This document shows positions 47,542 to 56,108 of a stretch of DNA of 64,000 bases, piece by piece. Both the position numbers and the translations under genes were made by a program. This stretch comes from Verrucomicrobiaceae bacterium. GTDB taxonomy: Bacteria > Verrucomicrobiota > Verrucomicrobiia > Verrucomicrobiales > Verrucomicrobiaceae. The notes below the pieces were generated by a model. It was not told the origin of the DNA. It did no database searches and saw only the letters and a list, made by a program, of their open reading frames with translations. Position 1 is the stretch's first letter; every line of letters starts with the position of its first letter. Where the stretch lies: contig JAIBCL010000003.1 in NCBI GenBank assembly GCA_019694165.1, positions 372,001-436,000 of the forward strand, given 5' to 3'.

Positions 47542-48864
47542 TCATGCCAACGGCGGCGTGATCGCGAAGACGGGCTTGTGCGCGCGGGCGAGTACTGACT
47601 GCACAGTGGAGCCCAGCAGCGCTGCACCGGTGCGCGAGCGACCTTTGGCAGCCATGCAGATCACGTCCGCGCCGAAGCGCTCCGCAGCGTCGCAGATGGC
47701 CGCAGCAACGTCGTGGTGGGCGAGCACTTCGGTGGAAACCGTCAGGCCCGGCGCGGTCAGCAGCGCGGAGGGCAGCGCCTGCATCTTCGCCGCCGCCTCC
47801 TCCTTCGCCTTCGCGGTGGCGATACTGTGATCGAAGTACACTTCGGAAGCGATGACAGGGTTGATCCCGCGGGAAGGTTCGAGACAGACGTGGATGATAT
47901 GCAGCGCGCCGCCGCCCGGCAGCAGGGCGCGAGCATGGCGCAGCGCGGTGGCGGTGCCCGGATCACCGAAGTCCGTGGCGAGCAGCACACGCTGGATTTT
48001 CGGGATGCTTATGTCGGGTCGTGCGGTGGAGGCGGGCACGCAGAGCACGTTCGTCGTCGAATGCGCGAGGACGTTGCGCGAGAAGGACGGGGCGGAGAGC
48101 CGCTGCCAGCCGTGGCGCTGATGCGTGCCGACCACGAGCAGGCCGGAGTGCTGCTCATCCGCAGTGTGCAGGAACTCAGCCCCGGGCAACCCGGCCACGT
48201 CGCGCACATGCACCTTCACGGGCACGTCGCCGAGGATCGCGTGCAGGCGCTCCCACACGTCCCGCTGACGGATGCTGACTTCTTCGCGCGAGGCGGCCGG
48301 ATCGTCCGGCGGCCGCACGTACGCGGCCTCCACCTCGCCGCGCCCGAGCGTGACGAAGTCCTGGAGCGCGCAGATGGCCGCATCTGCCGAGGCGGTAAGA
48401 TCGACTGCGCAGAGCAGGCGGAGCGAGGCGCCCGAATTCAGCCAGTCGAGCAGCAAGTCGGCCTGCCGGACGACAAGTGTGGGCACCGGCGCGCTCTCGG
48501 CCACGCGCTCCGCCACGCTGCCGATCAGCCAGCGCTCGGCCATGCCCTTGCCCGCCGAGCCGATGACGATCATTTTTGTGGGTGTCGCGGCCGCCACGTC
48601 CACGATCTGGAGGCTGACGCTGCCTGTGCGGAACTCCTCCGTAACCTCCACGCCGGTCGAGCGCAGGCGTTCTGCCTCCTTCTTGAGTTCCTCACGCGCG
48701 GGCTGCGCGCTGACGGCGACGACGGGCAGGTCGCCCATCACGATGAAGTCCTGGGCGCAATGCACGAGGCGCAGCGGAAGGCTCATTTTCCGGGCCAGTG
48801 CAGCCGCCACGTCGGCGGCAACAGCGGCGTGCTTTGAGAAATCAGTGGCACAGAGGATTTGCAT
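47542..48864 (-). CDS. Universal stress protein with three tandem Usp domains
   Basis: The 440-residue protein is three Usp units end to end, about 147 residues each. Unit 1 (1-131) starts MQILCATDFSKHA and has the ATP-type loop GSAGKGMAERWLIGSVAERV. Unit 2 (about 145-280) starts LRLLCAVDLTASADA; its loop GTHQRHGWQRLSAPSFSRNVL lacks the usual glycine spacing. Unit 3 (287-440) starts IQRVLLATDFGDP and has AAKGRSRTGAALLGSTVQSVL. So the outer units look able to bind ATP and the middle one not. Most Usp proteins have one or two units. It lies 47 bp downstream of the phosphoribosyltransferase gene, at the end of the stress island. Confidence 0.9.
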   Translation of the reverse strand: MQILCATDFSKHAAVAADVAAALARKMSLPLRLVHCAQDFIVMGDLPVVAVSAQPAREELKKEAERLRSTGVEVTEEFRTGSVSLQIVDVAAATPTKMIVIGSAGKGMAERWLIGSVAERVAESAPVPTLVVRQADLLLDWLNSGASLRLLCAVDLTASADAAICALQDFVTLGRGEVEAAYVRPPDDPAASREEVSIRQRDVWERLHAILGDVPVKVHVRDVAGLPGAEFLHTADEQHSGLLVVGTHQRHGWQRLSAPSFSRNVLAHSTTNVLCVPASTARPDISIPKIQRVLLATDFGDPGTATALRHARALLPGGGALHIIHVCLEPSRGINPVIASEVYFDHSIATAKAKEEAAAKMQALPSALLTAPGLTVSTEVLAHHDVAAAICDAAERFGADVICMAAKGRSRTGAALLGSTVQSVLARAHKPVFAITPPLA

Positions 48865-48911
48865 GGCAGGCGAGGGGGTGAGGTGGACGGGAGGAATGGG
48901 GAGTTCAGTGG

Positions 48912-49616
48912 TCAGTGGAGAGGTTCGGTGAGTGAGGGACAGGTTCCGGGTTGCCTCCGGGGCATTGGCGGGCGTGCGGCATCAGCGAGGAGGCTGGTAA
49001 CTTCCGTGTCGGAGGTCTGGTCAAAGTTTTCGTACCACTGCCCCACGGCGCGAAAGTCCTCCGGCGTGGCGAGGGCGATGAAGTCGTCCACCAGCGGCTC
49101 GAGCATGTCGCGCGCGTCAGCGGAAGACACGGGCACGGCGATGGCGATGTGCTCCGCGCCTTGGTGCCGCAGCGCCAGCACGGCGGCCTTGATGGTGGAG
49201 CCAGTGGCGATGCCGTCATCGACGACGATCACCGTCCTGTCCTCGATCTCCGGCGCGCCTTCGTGGCCGCGATACGCCATCTCGCGGCGGCGCAGTTCCT
49301 TGAGCTGTGCGGCGGCAACCTCATCGATGGCGGCCTGCGAAATGCCGGCGCGGCGTACCACCTGCTCATTGATCACGCGCACGCCGCCGCTGGCTATGGC
49401 ACCCATCGCCAGCTCCTCCCAGCCTGGCACGCCGAGCTTGCGCACCACGATGACATCAAGCGGCGCGCACAGTTTTTTCGCGACCTCGAAGGCCACGGGC
49501 ACGCCGCCGCGGGGCAGGCCGAGCACGAGCACGTCCGCGCGGCCCGCGTATTTTCCGAGGGCGTCGGCGAGCAGGCGCCCGGCGTGCACGCGGTCTCTGA
49601 AAACCAGATCGTTCAT
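48912..49616 (-). CDS. Phosphoribosyltransferase family protein
   Basis: ATG 49616 overlaps the stop of the upstream hydrolase gene, and gives 234 residues. The type I phosphoribosyltransferase core is clear: DVLVLGLPRGGVPVAFEVA near the N-terminus, LDVIVVRKLGVPG, and the PRPP-binding loop RTVIVVDDGIATGSTIKAAV, then IAIAVPVSS. Such proteins next to dienelactone-hydrolase-like genes occur widely, often with stress genes, but their base substrate is unknown. The last residues (SLTEPLH) are encoded in an AGTGGTCAGTGG-type short repeat at 48906-48917, so the C-terminus may have been altered by it. Confidence 0.88.
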   Translation of the reverse strand: MNDLVFRDRVHAGRLLADALGKYAGRADVLVLGLPRGGVPVAFEVAKKLCAPLDVIVVRKLGVPGWEELAMGAIASGGVRVINEQVVRRAGISQAAIDEVAAAQLKELRRREMAYRGHEGAPEIEDRTVIVVDDGIATGSTIKAAVLALRHQGAEHIAIAVPVSSADARDMLEPLVDDFIALATPEDFRAVGQWYENFDQTSDTEVTSLLADAARPPMPRRQPGTCPSLTEPLH

Positions 49617-50314
49617 GCGCGATCCTCCTGATGAACCGGCACACGCATGTGCTCCTTGAACCAGTGCGCGCTGAACTGCGCCACCTGCTCGAGCTTGCCC
49701 GGCTCCTCGAACAAATGCGTCGCACCAGGCACGACGCGGAAGTCCTTCTCGCATCGCAGCCGGGCGAAGGCATCGTCATTGAGCGCGATGACCATCTCGT
49801 CGTAGCCGCCGACGATGAGCAGCGTGGGCGAGGCGACGAGCGGCAGCGCATCCCACGCGAGATCAGGACGTCCGCCGCGGGAGACCACGGCGCAGATACG
49901 ATCCCCCAGGGTCGCTGCGGCCATGAGCGCCGCGCCGCCGCCGGTGCTGGCACCGAAGTAAGCGGGCTTCAGACGGCGCGTATTGGGATGCCGTGCCAGC
50001 CAGCGCGTCACGCCGGCGAGCCGCTTCGCCAGCAGCGGGATGTCGAAGCGCAGTGCGCCGCTTACCGCATCACGCTCATCTTCCGCGTGCGTAAGCAGAT
50101 CGATGAGCAGCGTGCCGATGCCCGCGTCGCGGATGACTCGCGCGACGAATTGATTCCGCGGACTGTGGCGGCTGCTGCCGCTGCCGTGCGCGAAGATCAC
50201 CACGCCAGGCGCATTTTCCGGCAGCTCGAGTTCTCCTTCCAACACCACGCCATCGACGGGAATGTTGATGGTTTCGTGCGTGGCCTCGATCGAGCTGTTT
50301 GCGGGCGGTTTCAT
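49613..50314 (-). CDS. Dienelactone-hydrolase-like alpha/beta hydrolase
   Basis: The 233-residue protein starts at ATG 50314, 4 bp after the groEL stop. It has the alpha/beta hydrolase order: VVIFAHGSGSSRHSPRNQFVA near the oxyanion site, nucleophile elbow AYFGASTGGGAALMAA, acid region LLIVGGYDEMVIAL, and histidine in PGATHLFEEPGKL. No signal peptide is present, so it acts in the cytoplasm. Its stop overlaps the phosphoribosyltransferase start as ATGA, a pairing seen in other phyla. The substrate is unknown. Confidence 0.88.
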   Translation of the reverse strand: MKPPANSSIEATHETINIPVDGVVLEGELELPENAPGVVIFAHGSGSSRHSPRNQFVARVIRDAGIGTLLIDLLTHAEDERDAVSGALRFDIPLLAKRLAGVTRWLARHPNTRRLKPAYFGASTGGGAALMAAATLGDRICAVVSRGGRPDLAWDALPLVASPTLLIVGGYDEMVIALNDDAFARLRCEKDFRVVPGATHLFEEPGKLEQVAQFSAHWFKEHMRVPVHQEDRA

Positions 50315-50318
50315 GGTC

Positions 50319-51947
50319 TCACTCCAGTCCGGGTTCCATCGGCGCGCCGTGTGCATGCCCCTTCGGCTCGGGCACCTCGGTCATCGTGGCCTCGGTGAGC
50401 AGGAGGATGCCGGCGGCGGAGACGGCGTTCTCGAGCGCGATGCGCACGACCTTCGTCGGATCGATGATGCCGGCGGCGACGAGATCGCAGTACTCGCCGC
50501 GCGCGGCGTCGAAGCCGAGATTGCCGCCGCCCTCGAGCATCTTGTTCACCACGACGCCGTCGTCCGCGCCGGAATTCTCGGCGATCTGGCGCGCGGGCGC
50601 TTCAAGCGCGCGCTTCAAAATGAGCAGACCGGTGCGCTCGTCGCCAGTGGCGGTGGCGATCTCCTTGTCCACCGCGCCGATCACACGCAGCAGCGCGAGA
50701 CCACCGCCGGGCACGATGCCCTCGGCGATGGCGGCCTTTGTGGAACTGATCGCATCGTCGAAGGCGTCCTTGCGCGCCTTCATCTCCGACTCGCTCGGCG
50801 CGCCGACACGCACTACGGCCACGCCGCCGCTGAGCTTGGCCAGGCGCTCCTGAAGTTTCTCGCGATCGTAGTCGGATGTGGTGTCCTTGATCTGCTGGCG
50901 GAGCTGATTGCAGCGGCCCGTGATCAAATCCTTGCGCCCCTCGCCACCGACGATGGTGGTGGCGTCCTTCGTCAGCACGACGCGTTTCGCCTTGCCGAGA
51001 TCATGCTGCGAGAGTTTTTCCAGGGTCATGCCGAGTTCGTCGGACACGACCTTGCCGCCGGTGAGCACGGCCATGTCCTGCAGCATCGCCTTCCGGCGGT
51101 CGCCAAAACCCGGCGCCTTCACCGCCACGCACGAGAGCACGCCGCGCAGCTTGTTCACTACGAGCGTGGCCAGCGCCTCGCTCTCGACGTCTTCGGCCAC
51201 GAGCACCAGCGAGCGGCCCGACTTGGCGATCTGCTCGAGCAGCGGCAGCAAGTCCTTCATGTGCGTGATCTTGCGCTCGGTGAGCAGGATGAGAGGATCG
51301 TCGAGCACGGCCTCCATCTTCTCGGCATTCGTGACGAAATACGGCGAGATGTAGCCGTGATCGAACTGCATGCCCTCCACGACCTCGACGCTCGTCTCCG
51401 TCGTCTTCGCCTCCTCGACGGTGATCGCGCCTTCGGGGCCGACCTTGTCCATCGCATCGGCCACCAGTTCACCCATCGCGGGGTCGTTGTGCGCGGAGAT
51501 CGCGGCGACCTGCGACTTCTCCTTCTTGCTCTCGACGGGACGTGACAGCGCGCGCAGCGCATCGACAGCGGCTTTTGCGCCGCGGTCGAGGCCGCGCTTG
51601 ATGTCCACGGCGGCGGCGCCGGCCGTCACATTGCGCACGCCCTCGGCGAAAATGGCGTGCGCGAGCACGGTTGAGGTGCTCGTGCCATCTCCCACCGCCT
51701 CACCCGTGCGCTCAGCGGCCTGGCGGATCATCTGCGCACCGAGGTTTTCCTCAGCATCCTGGAGATCGAACTCCTTCGCGATGGTCACGCCGTCGTTGCA
51801 CACGAGCGGCTTCCCCCACTTCCGCTCGATGAGCACGCTCTTCGACTTCGGCCCCAGGGTGATGCGCACGGCATCGGAGAGCGCCTCGGCACCGCGCAGG
51901 ATTTTCTCACGCGCCGCAGCTCGGAAGGTGACTTTCTTGTGGGGCAT
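50319..51947 (-). CDS. groEL: 60-kDa chaperonin GroEL, second-type copy
   Basis: The 542-residue protein has the full GroEL order: [28 protein letters not shown] (canonical is GDGTTTATVLA), [37 protein letters not shown] and [17 protein letters not shown]. It should form an ATP-driven folding ring. Several signs mark it as an extra copy. No groES gene is adjacent, no CIRCE operator is seen upstream, and the C-terminus lacks the Gly-Gly-Met tail and ends in [13 protein letters not shown]. It sits inside a stress island between a 94-residue protein gene and an alpha/beta hydrolase gene. Confidence 0.93.
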   Translation of the reverse strand: MPHKKVTFRAAAREKILRGAEALSDAVRITLGPKSKSVLIERKWGKPLVCNDGVTIAKEFDLQDAEENLGAQMIRQAAERTGEAVGDGTSTSTVLAHAIFAEGVRNVTAGAAAVDIKRGLDRGAKAAVDALRALSRPVESKKEKSQVAAISAHNDPAMGELVADAMDKVGPEGAITVEEAKTTETSVEVVEGMQFDHGYISPYFVTNAEKMEAVLDDPLILLTERKITHMKDLLPLLEQIAKSGRSLVLVAEDVESEALATLVVNKLRGVLSCVAVKAPGFGDRRKAMLQDMAVLTGGKVVSDELGMTLEKLSQHDLGKAKRVVLTKDATTIVGGEGRKDLITGRCNQLRQQIKDTTSDYDREKLQERLAKLSGGVAVVRVGAPSESEMKARKDAFDDAISSTKAAIAEGIVPGGGLALLRVIGAVDKEIATATGDERTGLLILKRALEAPARQIAENSGADDGVVVNKMLEGGGNLGFDAARGEYCDLVAAGIIDPTKVVRIALENAVSAAGILLLTEATMTEVPEPKGHAHGAPMEPGLE

Positions 51948-51996
51948 GGCGGGTGGGCGGTGCGGTGTTTCCGGCGCGGCTGCGCCGCGGACTGGC

Positions 51997-52281
51997 TCAA
52001 GTGGCGAAACCGAAACGGTGCTTCACCGCGGCGGGATCGAGATCAAGCGATGCACCCAGCATTCGCGAGGCGAGACGCTCCGCAGCGACGCGCAGCATTT
52101 GCGTGGTCTTGGTCTGGTCGAGTTCCGCGCCCTCGTGCTTGATCGATTGAATTCGCGTGCCGGAGGCGAGGAGCTGCATGAGGAACTCCTCGGCTTCGAC
52201 GGGATCGTCGGTGCGATGAGTGTCCACGCGCTTGTTGTGCTGCGGGTAGATGATGTAGTCGATGGAGAATTTGGCGAGCAT
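51997..52281 (-). CDS. Conserved-looking 94-residue protein of unknown function
   Basis: The protein begins [22 protein letters not shown] and continues with [21 protein letters not shown], a pattern of alternating beta-strand and helix with an acidic/basic surface and no signal peptide or membrane segment. I do not recognise the family. It lies 49 bp upstream of groEL and 153 bp downstream of the Hsp20 gene on the same strand, so it is likely expressed with the heat-shock genes. A GC-rich hairpin (GGCGC-loop-GCGCC at about 51973-51986) follows its stop. Confidence 0.7.
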   Translation of the reverse strand: MLAKFSIDYIIYPQHNKRVDTHRTDDPVEAEEFLMQLLASGTRIQSIKHEGAELDQTKTTQMLRVAAERLASRMLGASLDLDPAAVKHRFGFAT

Positions 52282-52434
52282 GGTGGTGGAAAGGACAGGG
52301 GTTGTCTTCGTCTGTGGGGCCGGAGTGTCCGGTGATGAAAGCGTTTCCCCGGAGGCTGGAGGCGCGCTGCCCCGCGCCTCCGGGGCACATGAAGAAGCGG
52401 TTGTACGGTGGGCAGGGGGGCGTGACGGCGGGAG

Positions 52435-52914
52435 TCACTGGACCTTCACTTCGACGGCCTTCGGTTTTGCCTTCTCGTCCTTCGGCAGATGCACCTCAAG
52501 CATGCCGTTCTTAAACTCGGCGGCCACCTTCTCGGCATTCACGCCTTCGGGCAGCGTGAAGCTGCGCACGAAACTTCCGTACGAACGCTCGATGCGGTGG
52601 TACTTCTTCCCTTTCTCCTCCTTCTCGAACTTGCGTTCGCCGGAGATGGTCAGTTCCCCCTTCTCCACCGTGACTTTGACCTCCTCCTTCTTGAGGTCGG
52701 GCAACTCGGCTTTGACGAGGTATTCCTTCTCGTCCTCGGTGATGTCCACCGCTGGCGACCATTGTGCCACGGTCATGGCTTCCTTCTCGCCACCGTTGCC
52801 GGTGAGGAAGGGACGGCCGAAGAATTTCTCCAGGCGATTTTCAAACGTGCCGAGATCACGAAACGGATCCCAAGCAGTGGAGCGGAAGGGATTGAGTGCG
52901 GAGAGTGTGTTCAT
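52435..52914 (-). CDS. Small heat-shock protein, Hsp20/alpha-crystallin family
   Basis: ATG 52914 gives 159 residues; the frame extends upstream but the extra residues are not heat-shock-like. The N-terminal region (NPFRSTAWDPFRDLGTFENRLEKFF) is typical of bacterial class A Hsp20. It is followed by the alpha-crystallin domain: WSPAVDITEDEKEYLVKAELPDLKKEEVKVTVEKGELTISGERK split over strands, then SFTLPEGVNAEKVAAEFKNGMLEVHLPK, and a short C-terminal extension. It binds unfolding proteins without ATP. It is the first gene of the minus-strand stress island, so its upstream region (52915-53237) should hold the main promoter. Confidence 0.95.
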   Translation of the reverse strand: MNTLSALNPFRSTAWDPFRDLGTFENRLEKFFGRPFLTGNGGEKEAMTVAQWSPAVDITEDEKEYLVKAELPDLKKEEVKVTVEKGELTISGERKFEKEEKGKKYHRIERSYGSFVRSFTLPEGVNAEKVAAEFKNGMLEVHLPKDEKAKPKAVEVKVQ

Positions 52915-53237
52915 GGTGTGAGTTTCAGATGGTTTGTTGATCGGACGAGGCAGACTACCGGCGGCACATCCGCCAACAATGAGCAGACCGGCGCATCCCG
53001 GCTCATCCGATGGATGACGTGTTCTCAGGCACATCCCGCCATCGGCAGCGTGCACGCTCCCGGCTGGTGCTGCCGCTGGCAAGCATGCTCGTGACGTTGC
53101 AGGAGAATGCGCGCTGCGCGTTCGTGATGGAGGCGAAGAGAAACGTCAGAAGTCCGATGGCTCCGGCGGGAACGTCACGCCCGCAGCCTCTTCAAGACCA
53201 ATTTGTACCATGACACGCAGATGCAGCGCCGGGGCCA
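52915..53237. other. Gene-free 323-bp region upstream of Hsp20
   Basis: This stretch between the lipoprotein stop and the Hsp20 start has no convincing coding frame. It must contain the promoter of the stress island. I see no CIRCE operator and no recognisable heat-shock sigma box. A short related pair (CCGGCGGCACATCCGCC near 52966 and CAGGCACATCCCGCC near 53027) is the only structure that stands out. Confidence 0.5.
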
Positions 53238-53579
53238 TCACCGATGGCGCGGACCTCCATGCGGTCCAGCGTGCGGACCGGCGTGGGGAACTGCGCGATG
53301 TTCAATGCGGCCGCCATACAACCAGCGGCTGCCTACCCGATAGCGTCCGTCATACCATCGGCCGCGATGGTAGAAGCGCCCGGCGTAAAAGCGCCCGCCA
53401 TAGTACCAACGGCCATCGTGCAGGTAGCCATCGCCCGCGAACCCAACGGGCGGGCGGCCCACAAAGTACCCCACGCCCGGCGCATCAGGCGGCGGTGGCG
53501 GCAGGGGACCCACGCAGGAAGAAAAGGACAAGCTGGCGAGCGAAAGCGCCGCGACGGAAAGCAACCGGGTTGATTTCAT
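53238..53579 (-). CDS. Small Gly/Tyr/Arg-rich putative lipoprotein
   Basis: ATG 53579 gives a 113-residue protein with a lipoprotein-like signal (MKSTRLLSVAALSLASLSFSSC), the Cys at position 22 being the likely lipidation site. After a proline run, the mature part is repeats of aromatic and glycine residues (GRWYYGGRFYAGRFYHRGRWYDGRYR) and a His/Pro/Gly tail. Such YGGR-type proteins occur as surface or envelope proteins in several phyla and have no known activity. It is upstream of the stress island on the same strand. Confidence 0.75.
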   Translation of the reverse strand: MKSTRLLSVAALSLASLSFSSCVGPLPPPPPDAPGVGYFVGRPPVGFAGDGYLHDGRWYYGGRFYAGRFYHRGRWYDGRYRVGSRWLYGGRIEHRAVPHAGPHAGPHGGPRHR

Positions 53580-53791
53580 ATGGGTGACGTTTGGACGGTG
53601 ATCAATCATGCATACGTCCGGCACCGATGAGCCGGGCGAGAATTCGACGGGGATGATGTCACACGCCGCATCGCACGCAAGCCCGCGTCTTGCGCGGTTC
53701 AGCTCAGTCTATGGCTGAGGCTGTGTCATCCTCGCGCAAGCAACATCCAAGTTCTTCCCTGTGAACAGAAAACCGCGGCTAAATCCGTGCC

Positions 53792-54412
53792 ATGCCGCGC
53801 CCTCATGGTATGGTGCACAGCCCGTCCGCCGGGAGAATGGCCATGCCGCGCGTCACCCGCTATCTGAAGAACATCGCCTGCCTCGAGTCGCTCTGGGACG
53901 AGGATCTGGAGAACCGCCTGAGCGTGCTGCCCATCCTCGAACTCACCGCGCGCTCCACATCGGCGAAGTTCATCTACCTCACATGCAACACCAGGGCCGA
54001 GCTGCGGCACAATCTCGGCCTGCTCTCGCGCAAGAAGTCTTATGGTGTGCTGGTGCTCGCCTTTCATGGCGATACCGGGAAGATCGAACTGGCGGAGCAT
54101 GTGCTCGTGTCCCTCGACAGTCTGGCCACGATGATGAAGCGGCGCTTCGCTGGGTGGCTGGTGCATTTCTCAAGCTGCGGCACCATGCGCATCAGCGAAG
54201 AGCACCTCGCGCGCTTCGTCTCCGAGACGAAGGTTGCGATGGTCACGGGCTTCGCCAAGGAAGTGGACTGGACCGACGGCGCGGTCATGGACCTCCTCCT
54301 GCTGCGCTGGGTGCAGTACTACCGGGATCTCGGCGCGCTCTGGCGGCATCTGCGGAAACATTACGCCGACCTGATCGCGACCACCGGCATGAAGGTGTAT
54401 CCGACGACGTAG
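53792..54412 (+). CDS. Caspase-like (CHAT/C13-like) putative cysteine peptidase, standalone
   Basis: The product is up to 206 residues (ATG 53792; ATG 53837 gives 191). Two short motifs are placed as in caspase-fold peptidases: YGVLVLAFHGDTGKIEL at the end of one beta-strand (candidate His) and AGWLVHFSSCGTMRI at the end of the next (candidate Cys). A further strand follows (VAMVTGFAKEVDWTDGA). No signal peptide or membrane segment is seen. I cannot name the family, and activity is inferred only from this His/Cys placement. It is divergent from the stress island, with 212 bp between, which could link it to stress or to regulated proteolysis. Confidence 0.75.
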   Translation: MPRPHGMVHSPSAGRMAMPRVTRYLKNIACLESLWDEDLENRLSVLPILELTARSTSAKFIYLTCNTRAELRHNLGLLSRKKSYGVLVLAFHGDTGKIELAEHVLVSLDSLATMMKRRFAGWLVHFSSCGTMRISEEHLARFVSETKVAMVTGFAKEVDWTDGAVMDLLLLRWVQYYRDLGALWRHLRKHYADLIATTGMKVYPTT

Positions 54413-54453
54413 GCACCGGAGCGGGCATGATCCCGGACTGTCTGGCCGCGACT

Positions 54454-55896
54454 CTACGCCGCCTTCTTGGCGGGTGCTGCCTTGGCGGCCGGCTTTCTGG
54501 CGGGCACGGGTGGGGCGGGCTTCACTTCGACCTTGAGCACGGGCGGCTGGTTGGCCTTGTAAATCTCGTCTTCGATGGCCTCGGCCTTCTTCACGAGTTC
54601 GGCTTCCTTCGCGCGCATCTCCGGCAGCCAGGCTTCGAATTCCTTCATGTCATTCTTCGCCCTGGCATTGCGGAGGCGGCCTTTGCGCTGGCTGTAGAGA
54701 TCACGCAGCGGATGAATGGCCTCGTCGTTGCGCTTCTTGTTCAGTTCGAAAATTTTCCGCGCCTGCTGATGCGTCGGCGACTCTTTGTTGTCCTCGATCT
54801 CCGCGTGCACGGCGAGCATGCGCTCGTCGAAGACACCGACCTTCTGGCCGTTCAGCAGCAGGTCGTAGCGTCCCGACTTCAAACCGACGACGATGTGAGA
54901 CTCCTGCCCGAGCGTGTGGCCGGCGTGAGTGAAGCGCGCACCGATCGGCGCAGCATCCGCCACCACCCACGGCAGCGCCTTCGTCTTCACGGTGTAGCTG
55001 ACCGTCGTGCCTGGCTGGCCTGAGATATCAGCGACCTGCGGCGAACTCGGTTTCCACTGGCCGTCCACGAGGCGCGCTCCGGTGCCGAGAATACCGCCGC
55101 CTTCACCGACCTGCTTCAAAAGCGAATACGCCATCACGAGCTGGCCGTCGATGGCCGGGTGAATCGCGTCCGGGATCAGCGTGAATTGCGGATCCGTCTT
55201 CCGTTCTTCGATGGTGAAGGTGTTGAGCGGTCCATACATGTCCACGAACTGGTAACCGCGCTTCCGCGCCACCTCCTGCGCCCACTTGCCGTAGAAAGCG
55301 AGCACGGCGTTGTAGTTCGTAACATCGCGGCCTTTGGCTTTCTCAGGGTTTTGCCGGATCATCGCGTCCCACGCCTGGTGGTCGAACATCGTCGGGCTCA
55401 TCAGGATGACGCGGCACTTGATCGCATCGAGACGGTCCATGAGCTTGAGCATGTCCTTGGAGTAGGTCTCGAAGGTTGGCATGTCGAAGTTCTTGTAGGT
55501 TCCGTCATTCATGCCGAGGAGCACGGTCGCGACGGTCGGCTTGAACGAAGCGATGTCGTCGTCAAAACGGTCGAGCGCATCGGCCGCGCGGTCGCCGCTC
55601 ACGCCGGCGTTGCGGAAGTGAATCCGTGTCTGCGGATAGCGCGTGAAGAAGAAGTTCTCCACAAATTGAGTGTAGAGGCACTGATGCGTGATGCTGTCGC
55701 CGATGAAGATGAAGCGGTCGCCATCCTTGAGGCCTAGTCCCGGAGGCTTTGGCGGCACGACGGGCTTCCTCACTTGCGGAGCGGGGGCCGGCGGCTTCGC
55801 GGCGGGGGCGGGTTTCTTCTCCTGGGCAACTGCCGGCAGGGCAAGCGTGGCGCAGACCGCGAGCGTGGTCGCGAGTGAACGGGTGGTCGGATTCAT
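54454..55896 (-). CDS. Secreted SGNH/GDSL hydrolase with Lys/Ala-rich tail
   Basis: ATG 55896 gives 480 residues with a signal peptide (MNPTTRSLATTLAVCATLALPAVA) and a proline/alanine linker. The SGNH domain shows block I FIFIGDSITHQ, block II NAGVSGDRAADALDRFDDD, block III VLLGMNDGTYKN and block V PDAIHPAIDGQ. After it comes a beta-rich region, then a charged helical region (NELNKKRNDEAIHPLRD-like), and a Pro/Lys/Ala tail ending PAKKAA. It likely cleaves esters on exported polysaccharides. It stands alone, convergent with the caspase-like gene. Confidence 0.88.
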   Translation of the reverse strand: MNPTTRSLATTLAVCATLALPAVAQEKKPAPAAKPPAPAPQVRKPVVPPKPPGLGLKDGDRFIFIGDSITHQCLYTQFVENFFFTRYPQTRIHFRNAGVSGDRAADALDRFDDDIASFKPTVATVLLGMNDGTYKNFDMPTFETYSKDMLKLMDRLDAIKCRVILMSPTMFDHQAWDAMIRQNPEKAKGRDVTNYNAVLAFYGKWAQEVARKRGYQFVDMYGPLNTFTIEERKTDPQFTLIPDAIHPAIDGQLVMAYSLLKQVGEGGGILGTGARLVDGQWKPSSPQVADISGQPGTTVSYTVKTKALPWVVADAAPIGARFTHAGHTLGQESHIVVGLKSGRYDLLLNGQKVGVFDERMLAVHAEIEDNKESPTHQQARKIFELNKKRNDEAIHPLRDLYSQRKGRLRNARAKNDMKEFEAWLPEMRAKEAELVKKAEAIEDEIYKANQPPVLKVEVKPAPPVPARKPAAKAAPAKKAA

Positions 55897-56108
55897 GAGT
55901 GTGTGGAGTGAGGCCAGAGAAACGTCGGCGGGCGGCGAAACTTCCGTGGAGATCGTCGCCGGCCTCCAGCATCCCATGTTTTTATCAGGGCTTGCGCACA
56001 AAATGACACGTCGTTTCGGTTCCTCCCACCGATTCGAGCAGGCCCGCCGATTGCACCCAAGCAACAGTCAGCGGGCCTCCGTGAATCTCGAGGGAGACGC
56101 CCCAGCCC

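Noticed and set aside
50262-51545. 427-residue plus-strand frame opposite groEL
   Set aside because: The minus strand carries an unmistakable GroEL over the same bases.
51948-51996. CIRCE operator upstream of groEL
   Set aside because: No TTAGCACTC-N9-GAGTGCTAA-like repeat; the only palindrome is a GC hairpin after the preceding gene.
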